Positions 1-6,516 of a stretch of DNA of 41,468 nucleotides are shown here, one piece after another. Within the stretch, counting starts at the first letter, position 1. Each line of letters opens with the position of its first letter. The notes under the pieces were generated by a model. That model was not told the DNA's origin. It searched no databases and was given only the letters and a program-made list of their open reading frames with translations. Source of the DNA: CAYXPR01 sp964467255 (GTDB lineage: Bacteria > Pseudomonadota > Alphaproteobacteria > Rickettsiales > RGZB01); contig CAYXPR010000016.1 of NCBI GenBank assembly GCA_964467255.1, positions 1 to 41,468 of the forward strand, given 5' to 3'. A program made the translations under genes and the position numbers.

Positions 1-1
1 G

Positions 2-382
2 ATGGTGGCGGCATTAAGTTGTGGGCAGCAAAAGCAGTATAACCGCTTTGTGAACAAGTTCAGCCCTACGCTGGTGAGTAATAATGAGACGCTACAACAT
101 TACTTTAAGCGCTATTACGATAAGCGCGCGGAATCGGAACTGAATCGTTTCATCACCCGCATGGCAAATCTTTCCTCCCGCGCGAGCCTGAAGCGACCAC
201 ACGAGGAATATTGCAGCGCAGCCAGCCAGTTATTTAAAGAGTCGATGGCATTGCCGATAAAGCAGGTGGGAAATGAGTCAGAGGCCCCGAAGTTAATGCG
301 GGCGCACGGCGTGAAGCCCTGCGGAAAAAAGTTCAGCCTTGGCGATTTATTTTCAAAAAATACTTATTCTTCGGAAGAATAA
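2..382 (+). CDS. Hypothetical protein, 3' part (5' end probably outside the window)
   Basis: I do not recognise this protein. The open frame begins at base 2 with an ATG but has no ribosome-binding site in view, so the true start may lie upstream and 126 residues is a minimum. The visible part is basic and mostly helical (YFKRYY, RFITRMANLSSRASLKRP) and has three cysteines (C7, C70, C102), which could suit an exported protein, though no signal peptide is visible here. It ends in YSSEE. The last 19 bases overlap the 3' end of the convergent OmpA-family gene inside a palindrome, so both proteins end with the same five residues. The reading frame shows no frameshift or stop. Its function is unknown. 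Confidence 0.55.
   Translation: MVAALSCGQQKQYNRFVNKFSPTLVSNNETLQHYFKRYYDKRAESELNRFITRMANLSSRASLKRPHEEYCSAASQLFKESMALPIKQVGNESEAPKLMRAHGVKPCGKKFSLGDLFSKNTYSSEE
364..382. repeat. Palindrome shared by the 3' ends of two convergent genes
   Basis: TTATTCTTC-G-GAAGAATAA is a perfect inverted repeat with 9-bp arms and one central base. It contains the stop codons of both convergent genes and encodes SSEE-stop on each strand. It could form a small hairpin in both transcripts, but it is AT-rich, has almost no loop and has no T-run, so I do not call it an intrinsic terminator. Confidence 0.6.
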
Positions 383-1413
383 ATGACTTCCACGCGGCGG
401 TTCTGCGGCTCGCGCACACCGTCTTTCGTCATGACCAGTGGCTGGCTTTCGCCTTTTGCATAGGTCATGATTTCGCTATCACCCACGCCAAGGGTGTTTA
501 GCTCCTGCTTCACAGCAAGTGCGCGGCGTTCGGAAAGACCTTGGTTATATTTTTCGCTACCAGCGCGATCCGCATGGCCGGTCACTTCAATCCGCACCAC
601 GCCCTTTTCCTTCATTTCACCCGCAGCGCGTTTCAGTACGTCTTTGGCTTCGGCGGTGAGTGTGGATTTATCAAAGTCAAAAAACACGAGGTAAGGCTGT
701 TTGCTCTGCACAACACTAGCTCGGGGTGCAGCAGCTCTCGGCGTGGCAGCAGGTGCGGAATCACGCACGGCTTCTGGGTTATTCAGTACCACACGGAAAC
801 CCACCTGTATAATGTTATTGGCGTGTTCTACATCAATACGCGTGCCGATGCTGTTATTCAGTTCCGCATCCTGCGCATGCACGTATTGGTATTGCGAGAA
901 GAGTTCAAACCACGGATTTACTTCATAGGATGCGCCCACGATGCCCTGTGCAGCCCAGCCATAGTCGCCCTCGTCGTTCAGCACACCACCCGCAACGCCC
1001 GGTACATTTTCGGCCTCATAACTGTAAAGGCCGGCACCAAGACCAACATAAGGCGTGAATGCAGAAGCATTTTCATAGTCATACAGTGCGTTAATCATCA
1101 ACTGCGAGGTTGATGCGCGGCCTGTGGTTGAAACGCCATTCAACGCATCAAAACTATTGCGACCGAAGCTGGCTTCAAGTTCAGAACGGAAGCCATTACC
1201 ATAACGGTAACCGAACGTGCCGCCAAAATGGTAACCAGCGTCATATTCTGCATCTAGCGACACACCGCCGCCGGTAATATCTGCATCACTCGGCATGCTA
1301 AGACCGGTGCCCAGACCCACATAAAAGCCGCGGTCCTGCATATCTGCGGCAGCAAGTTGCGGCAAAAGAGCGGCAGAGGCGGTCAGCAGTCCGATGGTGA
1401 TATAGCGGCGCAT
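364..1413 (-). CDS. OmpA-family outer-membrane protein: N-terminal beta-barrel plus C-terminal peptidoglycan-binding domain
   Basis: This protein of 349 residues has a signal peptide (about residues 1-23, cleaved after an LAAA/DMQ region). An opacity/OmpA-like eight-stranded barrel follows (about 25-210), rich in alternating Gly/aromatic strands (FYVGLGTGLSMP, PYVGLGAGLYSYEA, FELFSQYQYVHA). An Ala/Pro linker (about 215-235) leads to an OmpA C-terminal domain (about 238-345) with the expected FFDFDKSTL, VTGHADRAGS, LSERRA and PQNRRVEV motifs. Such proteins sit in the outer membrane and tether it to peptidoglycan. The ATG is preceded by GGAG about 9 nt upstream. It is the only member of its transcript visible here, lying downstream of znuB in the same direction with a possible weak terminator between them. 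Family assignment is secure; the physiological role is not. Confidence 0.9.
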   Translation of the reverse strand: MRRYITIGLLTASAALLPQLAAADMQDRGFYVGLGTGLSMPSDADITGGGVSLDAEYDAGYHFGGTFGYRYGNGFRSELEASFGRNSFDALNGVSTTGRASTSQLMINALYDYENASAFTPYVGLGAGLYSYEAENVPGVAGGVLNDEGDYGWAAQGIVGASYEVNPWFELFSQYQYVHAQDAELNNSIGTRIDVEHANNIIQVGFRVVLNNPEAVRDSAPAATPRAAAPRASVVQSKQPYLVFFDFDKSTLTAEAKDVLKRAAGEMKEKGVVRIEVTGHADRAGSEKYNQGLSERRALAVKQELNTLGVGDSEIMTYAKGESQPLVMTKDGVREPQNRRVEVIYSSEE

Positions 1414-1469
1414 AGGTCAAAGGCTCCAACGGTGATTAATGAATGCACCGGAAGATAAAACAAAAATGC

Positions 1470-1491
1470 AAAAAAAGCAACGGTTTGCTTT
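1470..1491 (-). terminator. Possible intrinsic terminator after znuB
   Basis: On the minus strand, AAAGCAA-ACCG-TTGCTTT forms a 7-bp stem with a 4-nt loop, followed directly by a T-run. It lies 19 nt beyond the znuB stop codon. The stem has only two G:C pairs, so termination may be partial and the OmpA-family gene downstream could receive read-through. Confidence 0.45.
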
Positions 1492-1509
1492 GCTTGTAGC
1501 CGAAAGTTG

Positions 1510-2322
1510 CTATGCGCCGCCTAGCTTTTTCAAGCCACGCAGTAGTGCAACGGCCATAAACACCAGCGCGGCGGCGGCGGCAATGCTGGGGCCAGCGGGG
1601 GTATCGAGTGTGTATGAGCCGCTTAAACCCAGCCCCATAGCAATCATGCCAAACACGGCAGCCTGTAGCGCCATGCCCGAAGGGCTGGTGGCCACTTGCC
1701 GCGCTGTGGCGGCGGGAATGACGAGCATGGAGGTAATCAGCAGCACGCCCACCACGCGCATGGCAAGCGCAATGGTAATGGCAATCATCAGCATGAAGGC
1801 GAACTGGAGCAGGGTGGTGCGCACACCGCTGGCCACCGCAAGCTCCTGATGGATGCTGAGCAGCAATAATTTTTGCCACAGGATAAACAGGAAGGTAAGG
1901 CAGAAGGCCGCTCCGCCATAAATCCACGCCACTTCGTTCCAAGTGACGGAAAGTATATCGCCAAACAGGTAACTGAAAATATCGAGCCTTACACCCTCAA
2001 GCAGGCTGACAATAACCACGCCGAACGCGAGTGCTGCATGTGAAAGGATGCCGAGCAGTGTGTCGGTCGCAAAAATCTTTTGTTGCTGCAAGAAAACAAT
2101 CAGCAGTGAAAAAATCATGCTGATAAGAATGACGCTACCGCCCAGATTCATTCCGGTGAAAAGGCCCAGTGCAATGCCGAGTAATGCACTGTGCGAGAGC
2201 GCGTCGCCAAAGTAAGCCATGCGCCGCCATGTAACGAAGCAGCCGAGTGGCCCCGCGATGATGGCAAGCCCGCATCCGGCCAATAGCGCCCGCAGCATAA
2301 AACTTTCTTCAAAAAATATCAT
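1510..2322 (-). CDS. znuB: Zinc ABC transporter permease ZnuB
   Basis: An integral-membrane permease of the ABC-3 (metal) family, 270 residues, the usual family length. It has about eight hydrophobic segments and family hallmarks: WRRMAYFGDALSHSALLG near residues 28-45, DTLLGILSH, VGVLLITSMLVIPAATAR and DTPAGPSIA. It forms the inner-membrane channel that takes zinc delivered by ZnuA, powered by ZnuC. The start codon overlaps the znuC stop (ATGA), indicating translational coupling in a znuC-znuB operon. Zinc rather than manganese specificity is inferred from the His-rich ZnuA and ZnuC partners; the permease alone does not prove it. Confidence 0.9.
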   Translation of the reverse strand: MIFFEESFMLRALLAGCGLAIIAGPLGCFVTWRRMAYFGDALSHSALLGIALGLFTGMNLGGSVILISMIFSLLIVFLQQQKIFATDTLLGILSHAALAFGVVIVSLLEGVRLDIFSYLFGDILSVTWNEVAWIYGGAAFCLTFLFILWQKLLLLSIHQELAVASGVRTTLLQFAFMLMIAITIALAMRVVGVLLITSMLVIPAATARQVATSPSGMALQAAVFGMIAMGLGLSGSYTLDTPAGPSIAAAAALVFMAVALLRGLKKLGGA

Positions 2323-3074
2323 GTCTTGTCCGCAATGGTTTCATGGGGGTGATGCAAATCGTGATGGTGTTCGTGGCTGTGCTGATAGAAGGCCATGAGG
2401 CGCGACATTTCATCGCCGAACACTTCTTTAAAGGCAGGGTCTTTCATCACATGTTCGGGGCTGCCCCAGCAGCAGATGTGATGGAAAAGGCAAAGCACAC
2501 GCGTGGTGCTAGCCATGACCATATGCAGGTCGTGCGACACCATCAGGATGCTGAGCTTCATGTCTTTGTGTAACTGGTTGATGAGCGTGTAGAGTGAAAG
2601 CTCGCCGCTGATATCGAGGTTCTGCGCTGGCTCATCGAGTACTAATAATTGTGGCTGGTGCATCAGCGCGCGCGCCAGTAACAGGCGCTGTATTTCACCG
2701 CCGGAAAGGACGTGCAGCATGCGTGCGCTCAAGTGGCCGATGCCGGTAAGCTCCATCACATGGCGGCGGCGTTTTTTGTCGCTGCGTGTACCAAGCGAAA
2801 GAAAATAATCGGCGGTGATGGGTAAGGTAGGGTCGGGTACGAAGCGCTGTGGCACATAGCCGATTTTAAGACCTTGTGTGCGCTCGATGGTGCCCATATC
2901 AGGCTTGGTAATGCCTGCGATAATTTTGAGCAAGCTGGTTTTGCCAGCGCCGTTCGGGCCCACGATGGTAAGGAAGTCGCCTTCCTTAATCTCCATACTG
3001 ATGCGGTCGAGGATGGTTTTGCCACCGCGTTTCAGTGTGATGTTTTCGGCTTTGATAAGAGATGCGCCCGTCAT
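2319..3074 (-). CDS. znuC: Zinc ABC transporter ATP-binding protein ZnuC
   Basis: ATPase subunit of the zinc importer. Visible motifs are Walker A GPNGAGKTS, Q-loop VPQRF, signature LSGGEIQR, Walker B LLVLDEPAQNLD and the switch His in VSHDLHMV. The C-terminus ends in a His-rich tail (HSHEHHHDLHHPHE), known in several ZnuC proteins and plausibly zinc-binding. The frame is open to 3140, but I chose the ATG at 3074 (MTGASLIKAENITLKRGG). It places the ATPase core near residue 6 as in homologues, while the longer start would add 22 unconserved residues and run into the znuA promoter region. No start has a strong ribosome-binding site, so this choice is moderate. It is first gene of the znuCB operon, divergent from znuA. 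Confidence 0.9.
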   Translation of the reverse strand: MTGASLIKAENITLKRGGKTILDRISMEIKEGDFLTIVGPNGAGKTSLLKIIAGITKPDMGTIERTQGLKIGYVPQRFVPDPTLPITADYFLSLGTRSDKKRRRHVMELTGIGHLSARMLHVLSGGEIQRLLLARALMHQPQLLVLDEPAQNLDISGELSLYTLINQLHKDMKLSILMVSHDLHMVMASTTRVLCLFHHICCWGSPEHVMKDPAFKEVFGDEMSRLMAFYQHSHEHHHDLHHPHETIADKT

Positions 3075-3158
3075 GAAACCCAAATGAAATAATTCTACTG
3101 AAGCTGCCATTTTTATAGTATAGCCAAAGGCTGAAAGCAAATTTTACCGAGAGTGGTT
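3075..3158. promoter_or_regulatory. Divergent znuC/znuA control region with a weak Zur-like core
   Basis: These 84 bp separate the znuC and znuA starts and must hold both promoters. The only symmetric element is TATA-G-TATA at 3114-3122, matching the centre of the known Zur operator core (TTATA-N-TATAA) but not its outer arms. I regard it as a possible degenerate Zur box. No convincing -35/-10 pair was identified. Confidence 0.3.
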
Positions 3159-4091
3159 ATGAAACGGTTTTGGGCTATCGCATGCGTTGCTATGCTTATT
3201 CTTACGCCAGCTATGGCACAGGCCGAGGCACTTCGCGTTGTAACCTCCATCCGCCCGCTGCACTCCCTTGCCAGCGCCGTGATGCAGGGCGTGGCAGAGC
3301 CAGAGCTTTTGGTGAAGGGCACAGGTTCGCCGCACACCTATGCGCTGCATCCGGCGGATATGAGCGCTATTCAGCGCGCCGATGTGCTGCTGTTCATTTC
3401 ACCATTGTTTGAAACCTTTATGGCAAAGCCCGCCGCACAAGTGAAAGCTGAAACTGACAGCAAACAGGTGCAGATGGAGGTGGGGGCGCTCAAAGGTTTA
3501 AAGCGCCTTGAGGCGCGCGATGAACATTTAGAGGAACACGATGAACATGGGCATGAAGAGCATCATCATGGCCCCGAGGACATGCATTACTGGCTGGATG
3601 TTTCCAACAGCATTCTTGTAGTGCAGAAATTATCGGAAACACTTGCGCGGCTGGATAAGAAAAATGCAGAAACCTATCGGGCAAATGCAGCGGGCCATAT
3701 TGAGCAGCTGAAGCAGCTGGATGCAGAAATTATCGCCACCACGAAAGGTTTTAAGCAGCAAAATTTTATCGTGTTTCATGATGCGTACCAATATTTTGAA
3801 AAACGCTATGGGCTTAAGCCAGCGGCAGCGCTTACCATTGAGCCAGGGCGCGGCACCAGTGCAAAACATGTTTCATACATCCGCAAACTGGTGAAAGAGA
3901 AGGGGGCAGCCTGCCTGTTTAAAGAACCGCAATTTGACCCCAAAACCGTAACATCCATTGCAAAGGATGTGAAGATTCCGGTGCTGGAACTTGACCCGCT
4001 GGGCAGTGCGCTGCCGCTAGGTGCAAAACTGTATCCGCAACTCCTGCGTGAGATTGCGGGGGGCTTCAGCGCGTGCTTTAAGTCGCCGTAG
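3159..4091 (+). CDS. znuA: Periplasmic zinc-binding protein ZnuA
   Basis: Solute-binding subunit of the zinc importer, 310 residues, cluster A-I family. It has a signal peptide (about 1-22, AMAQAEA). Expected metal ligands are at H59 (SPHTY), H143 (DMHYWLD), H207 (FHDAYQYF) and D279 (ELDPLG). A His/Asp/Glu-rich loop at about 121-138, with many His residues, is typical of zinc-specific ZnuA rather than manganese binders. The late motif CLFKEPQFDP is also conserved in ZnuA. A GTG lies in frame at 3153, but the ATG at 3159, with GAGAG upstream, gives a normal signal peptide. It is transcribed away from znuCB and followed after ~50 bp by the Crp/Fnr gene with its own promoter. Confidence 0.92.
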   Translation: MKRFWAIACVAMLILTPAMAQAEALRVVTSIRPLHSLASAVMQGVAEPELLVKGTGSPHTYALHPADMSAIQRADVLLFISPLFETFMAKPAAQVKAETDSKQVQMEVGALKGLKRLEARDEHLEEHDEHGHEEHHHGPEDMHYWLDVSNSILVVQKLSETLARLDKKNAETYRANAAGHIEQLKQLDAEIIATTKGFKQQNFIVFHDAYQYFEKRYGLKPAAALTIEPGRGTSAKHVSYIRKLVKEKGAACLFKEPQFDPKTVTSIAKDVKIPVLELDPLGSALPLGAKLYPQLLREIAGGFSACFKSP

Positions 4092-4093
4092 GA

Positions 4094-4122
4094 TTGATTT
4101 TGCCGCACTGGCGTTGTATAAG
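4094..4122 (+). promoter_or_regulatory. Sigma70-type promoter of the Crp/Fnr gene
   Basis: TTGATT (4094-4099), a 17-bp spacer and TATAAG (4117-4122) form a good housekeeping-type promoter just after the znuA stop. Transcription would start near 4129, leaving a leader of about 14 nt before the ATG at 4143, with GAGGA as the ribosome-binding site. Confidence 0.5.
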
Positions 4123-4142
4123 CGCAGGCATATGAGGAATAC

Positions 4143-4883
4143 ATGAAGCCCAGCGCCGCAAAAAACCCTTCAGGGGATATTCAGGATTTCCTGAAGAAAG
4201 TGCCCATTTTTAGTGGCGCTGCTCCGGCGCTTATTGCCAGCATTCAGCCTGTTTGCCACCTGCGCCGCGTTAAAAAAGGCGAAACATTATTTATGCATGG
4301 TGACGCCGCCAGCCAATATTACATTGTGGTTTCCGGCTGGATAAAAATTTTCCGCGAAACGCTGGATGGAAAAGAATCCGTTGCAGGCATCTTCACCCGC
4401 TACGACACATTCGGTGAAGCCGCGCTTTTCAAGGGCTCGAACTATCCGTTTGGCGCCGAAGCACTGGAAGATGCAGAGGTGCTCTGCGTGGATGGCGCTG
4501 CGCTGCGTGACCAAGTTAAGCATCATGGGGAACTTGCTTTTAGCCTGCTTGAATCCGTAACCCAGCACCGTTATGCGCTTGAAATGCATTTGGAGCATAT
4601 GGCGCTGATGAGCGCACCGCAGCGCATCGGTTGCTTTTTGCTGCGGCTGTGCGGCGATGTCGTGGGCGATAAAGCCACGCTGACTTTGCCGGTGGATAAA
4701 GCGTTGCTGGCATCCTACCTTGGTATGAAGGCGGAGACATTCTCGCGTGCACTGGCGCAGCTGAAAGAAAGTGGCGTCGAATCACAGGGCGCGAATGTGA
4801 CTATCAGCAGCCTTCGAAAACTCATGGATTTGTGCTGTGTCAGCTGCTCAGACGATGGGCAGTGCCGCAAGGGCAACAACTAG
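4143..4883 (+). CDS. Crp/Fnr-family transcription regulator with C-terminal cysteine cluster
   Basis: 246 residues. The N-terminal cyclic-nucleotide-binding-type beta-roll spans about 25-135 (KKGETLFMHGD, YYIVVSGWIKIFRE, YDTFGEAALF). A dimerisation helix follows (about 140-165), then a winged helix-turn-helix (about 185-225; LLASYLGMKAETFSRALAQLKESG, with the E-SR recognition-helix residues of FNR-type proteins). The C-terminus has C231, C232, C235 and C241 (DLCCVSCSDDGQC). No FNR-type N-terminal cysteine cluster is present. In Bacillus subtilis Fnr the iron-sulfur cluster is held by C-terminal cysteines with similar spacing, so redox, O2 or NO sensing is plausible but inferred. A matching FNR-type box lies 1.5 kb away. 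Its stop overlaps the convergent gene within CTAG. Confidence 0.85.
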   Translation: MKPSAAKNPSGDIQDFLKKVPIFSGAAPALIASIQPVCHLRRVKKGETLFMHGDAASQYYIVVSGWIKIFRETLDGKESVAGIFTRYDTFGEAALFKGSNYPFGAEALEDAEVLCVDGAALRDQVKHHGELAFSLLESVTQHRYALEMHLEHMALMSAPQRIGCFLLRLCGDVVGDKATLTLPVDKALLASYLGMKAETFSRALAQLKESGVESQGANVTISSLRKLMDLCCVSCSDDGQCRKGNN

Positions 4884-5329
4884 AAAACGCCGATTTCGCC
4901 CAGTTGCTTCTGAATATTCTCCAGCGTCATGTCTTTGACCATGTAGCCGATTTCAGCGAGCACTCGCCTATCTGTGGCAGTTGTGAGCAATTCGCGGAAA
5001 TGCTGCGTATGGTTTTTATCGCCCATCAATATCAGCCATAGGAACTGGCCATTTTCTGAAGCTTTATTGATTATATCCGCCACTCCGGCGTGGGATACGA
5101 GCGTTTGCTGTATAACAGGCGCCGCATAAGCCAATGAGAAGTTCGGGCATTTCATTAGCAGGGCACCTTTTGTTTCATCCACCGTTACGACCCACACATG
5201 CTGGCTGCGAGAGTCTTTCTGCGACTCCATGTGCTCCACTTTTGGCGTATCCCGCGCGGTAACCGCCTCACCTTTTAAAGCGTGGGTGCATTCTTTGTGC
5301 TGGCAGTTTGTAGGATCACATAAATGCAT
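4880..5329 (-). CDS. Host-attachment-type protein (PF10116-like) with an N-terminal cysteine motif
   Basis: 149 residues, soluble, no signal peptide. The core begins HVWVVTVDETKGALLM and ends DRRVLAEIGYMVKDMTLENIQKQL, resembling the start and the Val-Ala-Glu-Ile...Lys-Asp-Met/Leu-Thr end of the family named 'protein required for attachment to host cells' (PF10116), related to archaeo-eukaryotic release-factor domains. The extra N-terminus has C4, C9 and C14 at even x4 spacing, suggesting metal or redox chemistry. The frame is open further upstream into uspA, but the ATG at 5329 has a strong GGGGG-type ribosome-binding site and lies 11 nt after the UspA stop, so it is clearly the start. Third gene of the FNR-box operon. 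Family call is moderate; function is unknown. Confidence 0.6.
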   Translation of the reverse strand: MHLCDPTNCQHKECTHALKGEAVTARDTPKVEHMESQKDSRSQHVWVVTVDETKGALLMKCPNFSLAYAAPVIQQTLVSHAGVADIINKASENGQFLWLILMGDKNHTQHFRELLTTATDRRVLAEIGYMVKDMTLENIQKQLGEIGVF

Positions 5330-5340
5330 ATTTACCCCCT

Positions 5341-6180
5341 TTAGTGCGCCATGAATAAAGGAATCTCGGCATGTTTTAGCATGTGCTTTGTCATGCCGCC
5401 TAAAATAAGCTGACGGATGCGGTGATGGCTGAATGCGCCCATCACCAGTAAGTCCGCGCCGATTTCGGTGCATTTAGCAAGGATGGACGCTTCCAGATGA
5501 TTGTCTGCAATGACTGGCACATATTCCGCCTTAATGCCGTGCAGCGCAAGGTAGGAAAGCACAGGTTTTGAGGACTCAGCGGCGACCTTGGTATTTTTTT
5601 GACCAATAAGAACCGTGACACGCTTGGCGCTTTTAAGAAGCGGCATCGCGTGGCGCATCGCAAGGGCAGACTCGCGGCTTTCGCTCCACGCGATGGCGAT
5701 ATTATGCCCGATAGAAGTTATTTTTCGCTCCGGCACCACAATGACTGGCCTACCAGTGCCAAACAATGCGGCATGCAGGGCAATGTCCTGCTCTGGCGTT
5801 TGGTCTTCGCCGGTTTGGCGCATAAAAATGACATCGCTTAAGCGTCCGTAGCGGATGATGGCCTCTTCAAAGTCACCCTGCTCGTGGAGAAAACAGGCTT
5901 TTTTTCCTTCGCCTGTTTCCACCCCCATATACTCCGCCACCGCAGAAAATGAGCGTTTGGCCTGCTGAAGCATTTTTTGCGAGAGGCGCGCGGACTCATC
6001 CTGCGCGCTTCCGGGTGTGTAAAGCGCCATTTCATCGAACATGCCGTTGAATTTGTCTGGGTCTTTGAGCAGGTGAAGGCACGTCAGGCGCGATTCATTT
6101 TCATGCCCGAACCTAAAAGCTGCCTCCAGCATCATCACGGCGTTCACTTTGCCGCTAAACGGAACAAGCACTGCGCGCAT
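5341..6180 (-). CDS. Universal stress protein, tandem UspA domains
   Basis: 279 residues made of two UspA-like domains (about 1-150 and 158-279). The second is better conserved: GADLLVMGAFSHHRIRQ followed by LILGGMTKHMLKHAEIPLFM, the family's C-terminal nucleotide-loop region. The usual second Gly of the Gly-x2-Gly element is replaced (GAFS instead of GAYG), so ATP binding may be altered. Such two-domain proteins are cytoplasmic stress-survival factors, often induced by O2 limitation in alphaproteobacteria. It is the middle gene of a three-gene operon (43-aa membrane protein, this gene, host-attachment-type protein) behind an FNR-type box. Gaps are 17 nt upstream and 11 nt downstream. Confidence 0.85.
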   Translation of the reverse strand: MRAVLVPFSGKVNAVMMLEAAFRFGHENESRLTCLHLLKDPDKFNGMFDEMALYTPGSAQDESARLSQKMLQQAKRSFSAVAEYMGVETGEGKKACFLHEQGDFEEAIIRYGRLSDVIFMRQTGEDQTPEQDIALHAALFGTGRPVIVVPERKITSIGHNIAIAWSESRESALAMRHAMPLLKSAKRVTVLIGQKNTKVAAESSKPVLSYLALHGIKAEYVPVIADNHLEASILAKCTEIGADLLVMGAFSHHRIRQLILGGMTKHMLKHAEIPLFMAH

Positions 6181-6197
6181 ATCGCTCTACCTTGCGT

Positions 6198-6329
6198 TTA
6201 ATGAGAATGACGGGAATTGGGATGCTGTTGTTGGTCGCGCTTTAAGTAATATGCGAACGGGATACCCATAGCCAGAGCCATTACAACGATAAAAAAGAGA
6301 ACAGTACCAATAAGCAATGAATGGGGCAT
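6198..6329 (-). CDS. Small single-pass membrane protein, 43 aa
   Basis: A short gene read directly from the sequence: MPHSLLIGTVLFFIVVMALA, then MGIPFAYYLKRDQQQH and a His-containing tail ending RHSH. One transmembrane helix (about 5-28) is followed by a short charged tail. Supporting evidence is an ATG preceded by AAGGTG at ideal spacing, position just downstream of an FNR-type promoter, and a 17-nt gap to the uspA start. The tail carries three His residues (37, 41, 43) after the helix, plus H3 before it. I do not recognise the family. Small membrane subunits of oxidases and stress-induced membrane peptides have this shape, but nothing here proves either. Confidence 0.65.
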   Translation of the reverse strand: MPHSLLIGTVLFFIVVMALAMGIPFAYYLKRDQQQHPNSRHSH

Positions 6330-6361
6330 AACACACCTTTTGGTTGAATAACGACACTGCG

Positions 6362-6403
6362 ATGGTAGCCATTAAAAACGGCTGCCACATTGACATTCAT
6401 CAA
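6362..6403 (-). promoter_or_regulatory. FNR/FixK-type box and -10 element for the stress operon
   Basis: TTGACATTCATCAA at 6390-6403 (minus strand TTGATGAATGTCAA) matches the FNR/FixK anaerobox TTGAT-N4-ATCAA with one mismatch. A -10-like TACCAT lies at 6362-6367 on the minus strand, placing the box centre about 41.5 bp upstream of the predicted start, the class II FNR activator position. It precedes the 43-aa gene by 60 bp. Confidence 0.65.
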
Positions 6404-6516
6404 GTGTCTATAGCGTATGTGAGGCATTGGGCCTGTGCATAACCACTATGAAAGCTTGATTTTTGAGGAATTTTGGGGCATGCTCCACCTCCTTGGGCAG
6501 CCTTAGGGGAGGAAGG

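Noticed and set aside
541..1113. 190-aa plus-strand frame antisense to the OmpA-family gene
   Set aside because: It is a shadow of a clearly coding minus-strand gene and has no ribosome-binding site or recognisable domain.
1436..1942. 168-aa minus-strand frame over the znuB 3' end
   Set aside because: It overlaps znuB on the same strand in another frame and its translation is Cys/His-rich noise without motifs; znuB is unambiguous.
5330..5473. N-terminal extension of the host-attachment-type protein
   Set aside because: The extension lies inside uspA; the internal ATG at 5329 has a strong ribosome-binding site directly after the uspA stop.
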